A stretch of 64,000 nucleotides of DNA from Oligella ureolytica DSM 18253. Lineage in GTDB: Bacteria > Pseudomonadota > Gammaproteobacteria > Burkholderiales > Burkholderiaceae_B. Each line of letters opens with the position of its first letter. The first letter of the stretch is position 1. A program made the position numbers and the translations under genes. This document shows, piece by piece, positions 56,578 to 64,000 of this stretch. Below the pieces are notes generated by a model that was not told the origin of the DNA, did no database searches, and saw only the letters and a program-made list of their open reading frames with translations. The stretch covers positions 1 through 64,000 of the forward strand of contig NZ_KB892313.1 in the NCBI RefSeq assembly GCF_000373745.1, written 5' to 3'.

Positions 56578-56593
56578 GTAATTCTCCAAATAT

Positions 56594-56626
56594 AAAAAAA
56601 GCCCCGTTAATTAATGACGGGGCTAT
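56594..56626 (-). terminator. rpsB-tsf intergenic terminator or attenuator
   Basis: On the minus strand an 8-bp stem AGCCCCGT/ACGGGGCT (56600-56607 and 56617-56624) is followed by seven T and then by the tsf ribosome site, only about 20 bases from the tsf start. Such a partial terminator between rpsB and tsf is known in E. coli. Confidence 0.85.
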
Positions 56627-56713
56627 TCATGTCTCTAGTCAGAACAGCCCAACTGTTCATGTGAATTTACCCTAATAAAATGACAGTATTAAGGCAAATA
56701 ACGATTGAGGAAA

Positions 56714-57487
56714 TTACTCTTCAGTAGTTTCCTCGGCATCTTGAGCTACTTCGTCAGCAGCGTCTTCAGCCTGTTGCTCTTCTTGAAGCATTTCAACTAA
56801 CGCGCCATCACGAGCCTCACGACCGGCAATAATTGCATCAGCAACACCACGAGCATATAAAGCAATGGCTTTAGCAGAGTCATCATTACCAGGAATAACG
56901 TAATCGATTTCATCAGGCGAGTGGTTAGTATCAACAACACCAACAATCTTGATACCTAAAGTACGCGCTTCTTGAATCGCAATTTTGTGGTAACCAACGT
57001 CGATAACAAAGAGAACGCTAGGCAATCTAGCCATGTCTTTAATACCACCGATTGATTTTTCCAGTTTATCTAACTCGCGGCTGAACATAAGCGCTTCTTT
57101 TTTGCTCATTAGCTCAGTGCTGCCGTCAGCTTCAGCTGCTTCCATGTCTTTTAAGCGCTTGATTGATGACTTAACTGTTTTAAAGTTAGTCATCATACCG
57201 CCTAACCAGCGGTTGTTAACATAAGGAGAGCCAGCGCGCTCTGCTTCTTGAGCGATGATATCGCGAGCAGCGCGTTTTGTACCTACAAACAGGATCTCTT
57301 CGCCACGAGCAGCTGAGGCACGTAGGAACTCCATGGCTTCAAGGTACTTTTGAACTGTTTTTTCTAAGTTAACAACGTGAATTTTGTTGCGTTGACCGAA
57401 AATGTAAGGAGCCATTTTCGGGTTCCAGTAACGAGTTTGGTGGCCAAAGTGCACACCTGCTTCTAGCATTTCACGTAATAATGACAT
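56714..57487 (-). CDS. rpsB: 30S ribosomal protein S2
   Basis: 257 residues from ATG 57487 (GGAG 9 bases ahead). The open frame runs 46 codons further, but that part has no ribosomal homology. [25 protein letters not shown] near 7-31, [17 protein letters not shown] near 86, [12 protein letters not shown] near 155 and the conserved region [22 protein letters not shown] near 188 identify S2. A long acidic tail (about 235-257) is characteristic. It is divergent from map. Confidence 0.98.
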   Translation of the reverse strand: MSLLREMLEAGVHFGHQTRYWNPKMAPYIFGQRNKIHVVNLEKTVQKYLEAMEFLRASAARGEEILFVGTKRAARDIIAQEAERAGSPYVNNRWLGGMMTNFKTVKSSIKRLKDMEAAEADGSTELMSKKEALMFSRELDKLEKSIGGIKDMARLPSVLFVIDVGYHKIAIQEARTLGIKIVGVVDTNHSPDEIDYVIPGNDDSAKAIALYARGVADAIIAGREARDGALVEMLQEEQQAEDAADEVAQDAEETTEE

Positions 57488-57645
57488 GTGATTATCTCCA
57501 AAGGGTTTGGTCTTGTGTGTACTCAGGATTAGCGTAGCGCATATAAATAAAATGCCTACACCAACACCCCTGGGTGGTACACACGCGATTTCAAATAAAA
57601 TAAAAAGAATACTTTCCGCTAGCACCAGCTACAGCCCATTACTTG

Positions 57646-57683
57646 AACGAGTGGCTTGTAACTTAACGAGTGGCTTGTAACTT
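57646..57683. repeat. two tandem copies of a 19-bp sequence
   Basis: AACGAGTGGCTTGTAACTT occurs twice in perfect tandem (57646-57664 and 57665-57683) in the 271-bp gap between divergent rpsB and map. No function can be assigned; it may lie in the rpsB upstream region. Confidence 0.9.
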
Positions 57684-57717
57684 ATTTGGCTACGGTTTTA
57701 GCTAAGAAAATAAAGTG

Positions 57718-57723
57718 TATAAT
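57718..57723 (+). promoter_or_regulatory. possible map -10 box
   Basis: A perfect TATAAT 35 bp before the map ATG, inside a short palindrome (GTATAATTATATAC). No good -35 was found at 17 bp. Confidence 0.35.
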
Positions 57724-57758
57724 TATATACGATTGTTAAACATATTGGAAACGATTTT

Positions 57759-58538
57759 ATGGCAACTTTAAAAAACACGAACGATATTGCTAAAGTTCGT
57801 CGCGCCGCGCAGACAGCTGCCGGCATTTTGGATTACTTAACCCCTTATATAAAAGCCGGTATAACAACAAGCGAAATTGATCGCTTAACTCGCGAGCGTA
57901 TTGAGGAATTAGGCATTCGCTCAGCAACTGTTGGCTATGGTCACCCTCCTTTTCCCGGCGCTATTTGCACCTCAGTCAATCACGTGGTTTGTCACGGCAT
58001 ACCGGGTGACAAAAAGCTCAAAGATGGCGATATCATTAATTTAGACATTACGATTGAGCAAGATGGTTGGTTTGGTGACACAAGCCGCATGTTTATGATT
58101 GGCAAGCCATCAATCCTCGCTCGCCGCTTAGTCGAAACGACCTATGAGTGTATGTGGAAAGGAATTCGTGCGGTTAAACCCGGTGCTACCTTGGGTGATA
58201 TTGGTCATGCCATCCAGACACACGCTGAAGCGGCAGGCTTCTCTGTGGTACGCGATTATTGCGGCCATGGCATTGGTCAGGTCATGCATGAAGATCCGCA
58301 AATTCTTCATTACGGCCAACCTGGTACTGGACTGACACTAGTGAAAGGCATGGTTTTCACGATTGAACCCATGATCAATACCGGCAAACACCACACTTCC
58401 CTATTGGGTGATCAGTGGACAGTAGTCACCAAAGATCGCAGCCTCTCTGCCCAATGGGAGCATCAACTAATCGTCACCGATGATGGTTATGAGATCCTAT
58501 CCGCCTCACCGGGTATGCCGGAACCACCAGCTGAATAA
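57759..58538 (+). CDS. map: type I methionyl aminopeptidase
   Basis: 259 residues. The metal ligands are visible in DITIEQDGWFGDTSRMFMIG (two Asp), the catalytic His in GYGHPPFPGAICTSVNHVVCHGIPGD, CGHGIGQ-MHEDPQI, EPMIN near 202 and WEHQLIV near 235. It removes the initiator Met. It is divergent from rpsB and sits 6 bp before glnD. Confidence 0.97.
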   Translation: MATLKNTNDIAKVRRAAQTAAGILDYLTPYIKAGITTSEIDRLTRERIEELGIRSATVGYGHPPFPGAICTSVNHVVCHGIPGDKKLKDGDIINLDITIEQDGWFGDTSRMFMIGKPSILARRLVETTYECMWKGIRAVKPGATLGDIGHAIQTHAEAAGFSVVRDYCGHGIGQVMHEDPQILHYGQPGTGLTLVKGMVFTIEPMINTGKHHTSLLGDQWTVVTKDRSLSAQWEHQLIVTDDGYEILSASPGMPEPPAE

Positions 58539-58544
58539 TCTGCT

Positions 58545-61166
58545 ATGAACTTCACCGCGAAAAGCTTTCAACTCAAAGAAAAACTGCGCAAACAATACGA
58601 TCAAGCGATTGAACTTTACACGCACGATCGTAGCAGGCCTGATGAACTGCTGATCAGTTTGCGTAAGATCGTTGATCGCATTTTAAAAGAAGTAGCTACC
58701 GACCACCCCCTGCCCGAACACGCTTGTTTATGTGCTGTTGGCGGCTATGGTCGCGGTGAACTATACCCCAGCTCGGACATTGATTTATTAATATTAATTA
58801 AAGAATTCCCCACACTGGCAGAACAAGAGCTGTTGGAAGTTTTTATTGCCGCACTTTGGGACCTCGGGCTGGAAGTTGGTCATAGCGTACGCACCATCAC
58901 TGAGTGTCTTGAAGAAGCGCGCAAAGACATTACAATAGAAACCGGTTTATTGGAATCACGTTTTATTCTCGGCAATAAAAGCAATTTTCAAGAACTGCAA
59001 AAACGCTTCAAGAAGCAATTAAATCCTTCATCTTTTTATCGTGCCAAAGCCTTAGAGTACAAGCAAAGACATAAGCGCTATGCCAATACGCCCTACGCAC
59101 TGGAGCCCAACTGCAAAGAATCTCCCGGTGGTATCCGTGACATTCAGTTTATCCATTGGATTGCTCGGGCAGCGGGCATTACACCATCATGGCACCGTCT
59201 GGTCAGTGCCGGCTTCATGACTGAAAATGAAGCGCTACAAATGAAGACCGCGGAAAGTAATTATCAGCGCTTACGCATTGAGCTTCATTTATTAAATAAA
59301 AAAAATGATGACCGCTTGCTGTTTGATTCCCAAATCGCACTCGCACGTAAGCTAAGTATTCAAGCTGAGCAAAGCAAACGATCAAGCGAATTACTCATGC
59401 AAATGTACTATCAAGATGCGCGCACCGTGTACGTGATCAGCGGCTTTATGATGCAAATATTTGAAAGCTACTTCTTTGAAAACCAGCAAGTAGATGAGCA
59501 GCTGCTAGGTGAAGACTTTAAAATTATTGATGAAGAGCTCGATGTCATACATGATGATATTTTTCAACGTAAACCTCAACTACTATTAAAAACCTTTTTA
59601 GTTTTTCAACAAAACCACCAAGTTCAAACCATTTCCGTCAGAACCCAACGACTTATTTGGGACTCAGTAGACCGTATTGATGAGCAGTTTAGAAACAACC
59701 CGATTAATCACTGGTTATTTCTACAAATCTTGCAGCAACCAACGCGTGTTGTGCAAAGTCTTCGCTTGATGAGTTTTTTAAACGTTCTTCCTGCGTATAT
59801 TCCTGCTTTTAATAAAGTAGTGGGACAAATGCAGCATGATTTGTATCATGTGTACACGGTAGATGAGCATACGTTGATGGTCATTCGCAATATTCGCCGT
59901 TTTACACTGAGTGAGTTTGCTGATGAAAATCCCTTAGCTCATCAAGTCATGGAGAACTTTGAAGATCGATGGTTACTGTATATTGCCGCATTATTTCATG
60001 ATATCGCCAAAGGACGAGGCGGCGATCATTCTGCTCTGGGAGCTCTTGAAGTGGTCGAGTTTGCCAGGCTGCACAACCTACAAGAAAAGCACATTGAATT
60101 TCTGAGGTTCTTAGTGGCTGAGCATTTACTAATGTCTAATGTTGCTCAAAAAAGAGACCTTTCTGATGAGGAAGTCATTCGTGCCTTTGCTGCAAAAGTA
60201 AATACTCAAAGTCGTTTGGCAGCGCTTTATCTACTGACGGTGGCAGATATTCGCGGCACCAGTCCCAAAGTTTGGAATAGCTGGAAAGCCAAATTAATAG
60301 AAAACTTATACTACTTATGCTCAAGTGCATTGGGTGATAATAGTTTTAATCGTAGCCAAATTTTGGAACAACGCAAAAAAGAAGCAAAAGCCTTAATTAG
60401 AACTAAGGGCATGACCGATGAGCAACGCGATCTGTTTTGGTCGAAAATGGATAATGCCTATTTTTTAAGGCATGAGGCAGACGACATTGCTTGGCATACA
60501 CTCAACCTCTTTGAGCACACAGACACGGAGCAAGCAATTGTTCGGGCTAGAGCCACAGATAGAGCGGATGCCATGCAGATCTTGGTGTTTATTAAAGACC
60601 AAGAAGCCTTATTTGAACGTATTGCTTCCTATTTTCACGAGCAACAAATTAATGTTTACGAAGCTCAAATTCACACAAGCCTAAATGGCTATGCACTAGA
60701 CAGCTTTTTAGTCGAAAGTCCTCGTTTTATTGGTGACTCCACGACCTTTGAAAAAAGCATAGAAAAAAATCTGGCACGTAAACTGGATTTAGCCTATCCC
60801 CTATCCGCACCGGATATTGATAATGCCGATCTACCAACCACGTCCCCCGGTCAACGCCGCTCAAGAAGCTTTCCTGTTCGACCGAGAGTGCAATTAGATC
60901 GCGAAGAGAGTGGACGCTATTGGCGACTACAGATTAACACCACCGACACGCCCGGTATCCTATATAGCTTAGCCCATATTTTTAGCCAATTTAAAATCAA
61001 TTTACGAATGGCACGTTTATTAACCTTGGGTGAGCGGGTAGAAGATATTTTTATTATCGAGGGGCAATTCCTAGAGGGCCAACACTCACAACTCAACTTT
61101 GAACGTGCTATTATTGATGTTTTAAATGAACTACTTCCTTCAACTTCTAAATCAGTCACGAATTGA
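58545..61166 (+). CDS. glnD: bifunctional uridylyltransferase/uridylyl-removing enzyme GlnD
   Basis: 873 residues. N-terminal nucleotidyltransferase GGYGRGELYPSSDIDLL near 67-83, HD domain with His485 and Asp486 in ALFHDIAKGRGGDHS, and two ACT domains (about 695-770 and 800-870). It uridylylates PII proteins under nitrogen limitation and removes UMP under excess. It starts 6 bp after map and ends one base into marC. PII and glutamine synthetase genes are not in the window. Confidence 0.97.
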   Translation: MNFTAKSFQLKEKLRKQYDQAIELYTHDRSRPDELLISLRKIVDRILKEVATDHPLPEHACLCAVGGYGRGELYPSSDIDLLILIKEFPTLAEQELLEVFIAALWDLGLEVGHSVRTITECLEEARKDITIETGLLESRFILGNKSNFQELQKRFKKQLNPSSFYRAKALEYKQRHKRYANTPYALEPNCKESPGGIRDIQFIHWIARAAGITPSWHRLVSAGFMTENEALQMKTAESNYQRLRIELHLLNKKNDDRLLFDSQIALARKLSIQAEQSKRSSELLMQMYYQDARTVYVISGFMMQIFESYFFENQQVDEQLLGEDFKIIDEELDVIHDDIFQRKPQLLLKTFLVFQQNHQVQTISVRTQRLIWDSVDRIDEQFRNNPINHWLFLQILQQPTRVVQSLRLMSFLNVLPAYIPAFNKVVGQMQHDLYHVYTVDEHTLMVIRNIRRFTLSEFADENPLAHQVMENFEDRWLLYIAALFHDIAKGRGGDHSALGALEVVEFARLHNLQEKHIEFLRFLVAEHLLMSNVAQKRDLSDEEVIRAFAAKVNTQSRLAALYLLTVADIRGTSPKVWNSWKAKLIENLYYLCSSALGDNSFNRSQILEQRKKEAKALIRTKGMTDEQRDLFWSKMDNAYFLRHEADDIAWHTLNLFEHTDTEQAIVRARATDRADAMQILVFIKDQEALFERIASYFHEQQINVYEAQIHTSLNGYALDSFLVESPRFIGDSTTFEKSIEKNLARKLDLAYPLSAPDIDNADLPTTSPGQRRSRSFPVRPRVQLDREESGRYWRLQINTTDTPGILYSLAHIFSQFKINLRMARLLTLGERVEDIFIIEGQFLEGQHSQLNFERAIIDVLNELLPSTSKSVTN

Positions 61167-61849
61167 TGATATATATCGCTACTACACTAAGTAGTTTTCT
61201 CTTGGTGCTCGGTACCTTATTGCCCATACTTAATCCGCTTTATGTCACGCCGATATTCTGGAGCATGACAGCGGGTGCCTCCAAAGAAGGTCGACGTATT
61301 ATTGCCCGCAAGGTGGGCATTTATGTGTTTTGTATTTTATTAGTTTCTACTTTATTCGGTAATTTGTTTTTAAAAATGTTCGGCATTTCCATTCCTATCG
61401 TGCAGTTAGCCGGTGGGATGATTGTTGTGCACGCCGGATGGAAGCTATTAAACGCTGAAGACCCCGATAGCGGACATCACGAAAAGCTTGCCGATGACTT
61501 TAATATTGAAAAAGCAAAGGCCAACTCTTTTTATCCGCTCACCTTCCCTCTTACTGCCGGCCCCGGCTCCATTGCCGCGGCCATTACAGTGGGAGCTTCT
61601 TTACAAAGGGGTGTCAATGGCGAGCAGTTCTTTTCAGTCATTGGGATCACGCTAGGGTGTTTTCTAATTGGTTTTTTACTCTATATGTCCAATCGTTTCG
61701 CGGTTAAGATCATGACTAAAATGGGCCAGACCGGTATGGCTGTCGTGATGCGTCTAATTGCTTTCTTATTGATTTGTATCGGGATACAAATTATGTGGAA
61801 TGGTATTGTTGAGCTAGTGATAAGTTTAAGATTTTCTGCACATGCTTAG
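61166..61849 (+). CDS. MarC family membrane protein
   Basis: 227 residues from ATG 61166, overlapping the glnD stop by one base (TGATG). Six hydrophobic segments; LLPILNPLYVTPIFWSMT near 20, FYPLTFPLTAGPGSIAAAITVGA near 127 and the final GIQIMWNGI match MarC/UPF0056 (which is not a multidrug transporter despite the name; function unknown). The C-terminus overlaps dsbB by 8 bases. Confidence 0.92.
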   Translation: MIYIATTLSSFLLVLGTLLPILNPLYVTPIFWSMTAGASKEGRRIIARKVGIYVFCILLVSTLFGNLFLKMFGISIPIVQLAGGMIVVHAGWKLLNAEDPDSGHHEKLADDFNIEKAKANSFYPLTFPLTAGPGSIAAAITVGASLQRGVNGEQFFSVIGITLGCFLIGFLLYMSNRFAVKIMTKMGQTGMAVVMRLIAFLLICIGIQIMWNGIVELVISLRFSAHA

Positions 61850-62339
61850 TTTTAGTGATTTAAACATGACACAACGTAAATTACTCAATATCATCGCTTT
61901 TATCTGCCTAGCTGCCGTGGCTTTTGCCTTATTCAGTCAGCACGTGCTTGGTATGCTCCCTTGCGCTTGGTGCGTGCTTCAGCGACTGATTTTTATCGTC
62001 ATTGCGCTTGTCTGCATACTGGTTAATTTTTCCGGTTCTTTTATTTACCAAAAAATCATCACATTTATCGCAGCCGGATTATCCGTCAGCGGTGTCGTCG
62101 CTGCATGGTATCAGTACTCCGTTGCCAGTGCCAGTTTTTCTTGCGACATGACCTTTGCAGATGTCTTTATGTCCCGTCAAACCGGGCTTGATGCTGCATT
62201 GCCTTGGCTCTTTGGGATTTACACAACGTGCATGGATGCTGCGGTTGAGCTATTCGGTGTAGAGTATGCAATGTGGGCCTTATTACTATTTGCCGTCATT
62301 GCTATTGTGTTGATTTTAAGTTTATTTAAAAGAGCTTAA
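61842..62339 (+). CDS. dsbB: disulphide bond formation protein DsbB
   Basis: 165 residues, four membrane helices. The redox pairs are Cys41/Cys44 (CAWC) and Cys101/Cys130. DsbB reoxidises DsbA using quinone. Start ATG 61842 lies within the end of marC; an ATG at 61866 is an alternative that would remove 8 residues. No dsbA gene is in the window. Confidence 0.92.
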   Translation: MLSFSDLNMTQRKLLNIIAFICLAAVAFALFSQHVLGMLPCAWCVLQRLIFIVIALVCILVNFSGSFIYQKIITFIAAGLSVSGVVAAWYQYSVASASFSCDMTFADVFMSRQTGLDAALPWLFGIYTTCMDAAVELFGVEYAMWALLLFAVIAIVLILSLFKRA

Positions 62340-62352
62340 AATTTATTTCGGC

Positions 62353-62380
62353 ACTCCCGGGGTTATTGACTGCCCCGAGA
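62353..62380. terminator. weak hairpin between dsbB and purF
   Basis: CTCCCGGGG and CCCCGAG form an imperfect stem with a two-base bulge in the gap between convergent genes. No T-tract, so only a possible 3'-end structure. Confidence 0.35.
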
Positions 62381-62405
62381 AATGCAAGCACCCTTAAACC
62401 CCTAT

Positions 62406-63836
62406 TTAAGCCGGCAATACAATATCACCCGTCACGTAATCCCCATCAAAACAAGAGGCATCAAGACGGTCAATTTTGGGATTTAACTCTAAGATGGATG
62501 ACTTCAGATCATCTAGATCTTGGAAGACTAAATCATCAGCACCGATTTCTTCTGCGATCTGCTCTTTTGTTCTGCCATGCGCAATGAGATCGTTTTGATC
62601 AGGCATATCGATCCCATAAAAATTAGGATAGCGAACAGCAGGCGCGGCAGAAGCAAAAAACACCTTATTAGCGCCGGCATTTCTAGCCATTGTCACAATC
62701 TCACGACTGGTGGTACCACGAACAATGGAATCATCTACTAGGAGAATATTCTTGTCTTTAAACTCAATGCGCATCGGATTCAGTTTTTGACGCACGGATT
62801 TTTTGCGCACTGCTTGACCCGGCATAATAAAGGTTCGACCGATATACCGATTTTTGATAAAACCCTCTCGATACGGCAAGTCTAAGGTTGAAGCTAATTC
62901 CATGCCGGACGGTCTGGACGAGTCGGGAATAGGCATCACTACATCAATTTCTGACAGGCGTAGTTCGCGCGCTAATTTCTGAGCCAATAACTCACCCATA
63001 CGCAAGCGGCAATTATAGACATTAACGCCATCAATCGTAGAGTCGGGACGTGCAAAATACACATACTCAAAAATACATGGACTTAATATTGCATTGTCTG
63101 CGCAGTGACGTGAGTGCAATTTACCCTCGGTGTCGATAAACACAGCCTCACCCGGCGCGATATCACGTACAAAATGAAAACCTATACCCTCGACTGCGAC
63201 TGATTCAGAAGCCACTATCCACTCTACTCCCTCGTCTGTTTCTTGGGTACCTAAACAAAGCGGTCGAATACCATTGGGATCTCTGAAAGCCAAAATACCG
63301 TAGCCGGCAATTTGCGCAACCACAGCATAAGCACCCCTAACACGCTTATGGACAGCAGTTACCGCATTAAATACCTCGTCAACCTGGAGGGTGCTGCTTT
63401 TGCTTACTTCATGCAGTTCATGAGCAAAAACATTTAATAACACCTCACTATTAGAACTGGTGTTAATGTGGCGTCGGTCATGCTTAAATAGAGACTCTCT
63501 CAACTCATCTGAATTCGTCAGATAGCCATTGTGCGTAAAGGTAATACCATAAGGCGCATTAACGTAAAAAGGCTGTGCTTCCTCATCGGCATCACCCGTG
63601 GCACTACTTGAGGGATATCTTACTTGGCCAATGCCACTATTTCCCGGCAGAGAGCGCATATTACGCGTTCGGAAAACATCGCGAACTAAGCCTTGGGCTT
63701 TGTAGAGATGGAATTGATTATTTTGGTACGTGGCTATACCTGCGGCATCCTGACCACGGTGCTGTAAAAGCAACAAACCATCATAAAGCAATTGATTAAC
63801 TGGTGAACAACCGTGAATACCAATAATACCGCACAT
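62406..63836 (-). CDS. purF: amidophosphoribosyltransferase
   Basis: 476 residues, slightly shorter at the C-terminus than E. coli PurF (505). Catalytic Cys2 (MCGIIGIHG), LLLQHRGQDAAGIA near 21, QVRYPSSS near 71, FTHNGYLTN near 99, FARPDSTI near 261 and the PRPP loop ILLVDDSIVRGTTSREIV near 360 are all present. It makes phosphoribosylamine, the first committed step of purine synthesis. It lies 37 bp after cvpA. Confidence 0.96.
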   Translation of the reverse strand: MCGIIGIHGCSPVNQLLYDGLLLLQHRGQDAAGIATYQNNQFHLYKAQGLVRDVFRTRNMRSLPGNSGIGQVRYPSSSATGDADEEAQPFYVNAPYGITFTHNGYLTNSDELRESLFKHDRRHINTSSNSEVLLNVFAHELHEVSKSSTLQVDEVFNAVTAVHKRVRGAYAVVAQIAGYGILAFRDPNGIRPLCLGTQETDEGVEWIVASESVAVEGIGFHFVRDIAPGEAVFIDTEGKLHSRHCADNAILSPCIFEYVYFARPDSTIDGVNVYNCRLRMGELLAQKLARELRLSEIDVVMPIPDSSRPSGMELASTLDLPYREGFIKNRYIGRTFIMPGQAVRKKSVRQKLNPMRIEFKDKNILLVDDSIVRGTTSREIVTMARNAGANKVFFASAAPAVRYPNFYGIDMPDQNDLIAHGRTKEQIAEEIGADDLVFQDLDDLKSSILELNPKIDRLDASCFDGDYVTGDIVLPA

Positions 63837-63873
63837 GAAAATACGCCTAAAAAATACTAAATTTTAAAACAAA

Positions 63874-64000
63874 TTAATAAGGTAAATAAACTGCAATACC
63901 TTCCGGCAACCAAATTTTAATTTGACGAATTGTATCCACTGCCATATGAGCAAAGTGAGATTCTATCCACCAAAGCTCTCGTGGCAGTGCGCTCCAACCG
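63874..64000 (-). CDS. cvpA: CvpA family protein, C-terminal part
   Basis: The last 42 codons are visible before the window edge. They read ...LPRELWW-ES----HMAVDTIRQIKIWLPEGIAVYLPY, which resembles the C-terminus of CvpA-type proteins (colicin V production, DedE), and cvpA normally precedes purF in Proteobacteria. The membrane domain lies outside the window, so this rests on a short match plus gene order. Confidence 0.65.
   Translation of the reverse strand, partial: GWSALPRELWWIESHFAHMAVDTIRQIKIWLPEGIAVYLPY

Noticed and set aside
56096-56581. 161-codon plus-strand open frame opposite tsf
   Set aside because: It is low-complexity (Ser/Ala/Thr-rich) and mirrors tsf codons; tsf is certain.
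57488-57625. Longer N-terminus of ribosomal protein S2
   Set aside because: The upstream 46 codons have no S2 similarity and the ribosome site fits the ATG at 57487.

Overview
The window reads as a chromosome segment of a moderate-to-low GC betaproteobacterium of the order Burkholderiales, most like the Alcaligenaceae (Oligella/Pelistega/Taylorella-type lineages; the genus cannot be fixed by eye). Grounds for this are the order lpxB-lpxA-fabZ-lpxD-skp-bamA-rseP-dxr-cdsA-uppS-frr-pyrH-tsf-rpsB with divergent map-glnD, the pair recG-oxyR, the divergent ppsA/ppsR pair, and a Bug-family binding protein. Most of the window is ordinary, densely packed core chromosome. No rRNA, tRNA, CRISPR array or prophage was seen.

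Layout. 1-287 is the end of an IS5-family insertion sequence that has cut a cyclopropane-fatty-acid synthase-like gene, leaving only its 3' end (288-587). 0.6-8.7 kb holds a YihY membrane protein, a DUF2069 protein, selO, aroC, ridA, recG and oxyR. 8.7-16.1 kb is a minus-strand operon: a polypeptide fusing an ECF sigma factor to an RskA-type anti-sigma factor, followed by a six-gene Mrp (Mnh/Pha) Na+(K+)/H+ antiporter with mrpA and mrpB fused. 16.2-19.5 kb holds an SDR oxidoreductase, an orphan Bug protein with two tandem paralogous small exported proteins, and an M23 peptidase. 19.7-27.8 kb is a GST followed by a molybdenum-cofactor and formate-dehydrogenase cluster (moaD, moaE, mobA, moeA, fdhD, FDH gamma and beta subunits, moaC, mogA, moaA). 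No catalytic FDH alpha subunit is present. 28.0-37.8 kb holds an ankyrin protein, tatD, holB-tmk-mltG, ygfZ, an enoyl-CoA hydratase family gene, rnfH-ratA, smpB, and an FKBP-nfeD-SPFH group. 37.9-41.5 kb is ppsA and its regulator ppsR, with an unusual 15-bp tandem-repeat array between them. 41.5-57.5 kb is the lipid A, outer-membrane assembly, isoprenoid and translation block. 57.8-64 kb holds map, glnD, marC, dsbB, purF and the 3' end of cvpA.

How the parts fit together. The moco genes make molybdopterin; FdhD and the FDH beta/gamma subunits imply a respiratory formate dehydrogenase whose catalytic subunit lies elsewhere or has been lost. PpsR controls PpsA by ADP-dependent phosphorylation and Pi-dependent dephosphorylation. 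The lpx, bamA, skp, rseP, dxr, cdsA and uppS genes form the envelope-building block. The most unusual items are the sigma/anti-sigma fusion directly upstream of the Mrp antiporter, the nine-unit repeat array in the ppsA/ppsR control region, the orphan FDH beta/gamma genes, and the pair of uncharacterised cysteine-containing exported paralogs. Several start sites are placed downstream of the longest open frame because a Shine-Dalgarno sequence or family length supports it.
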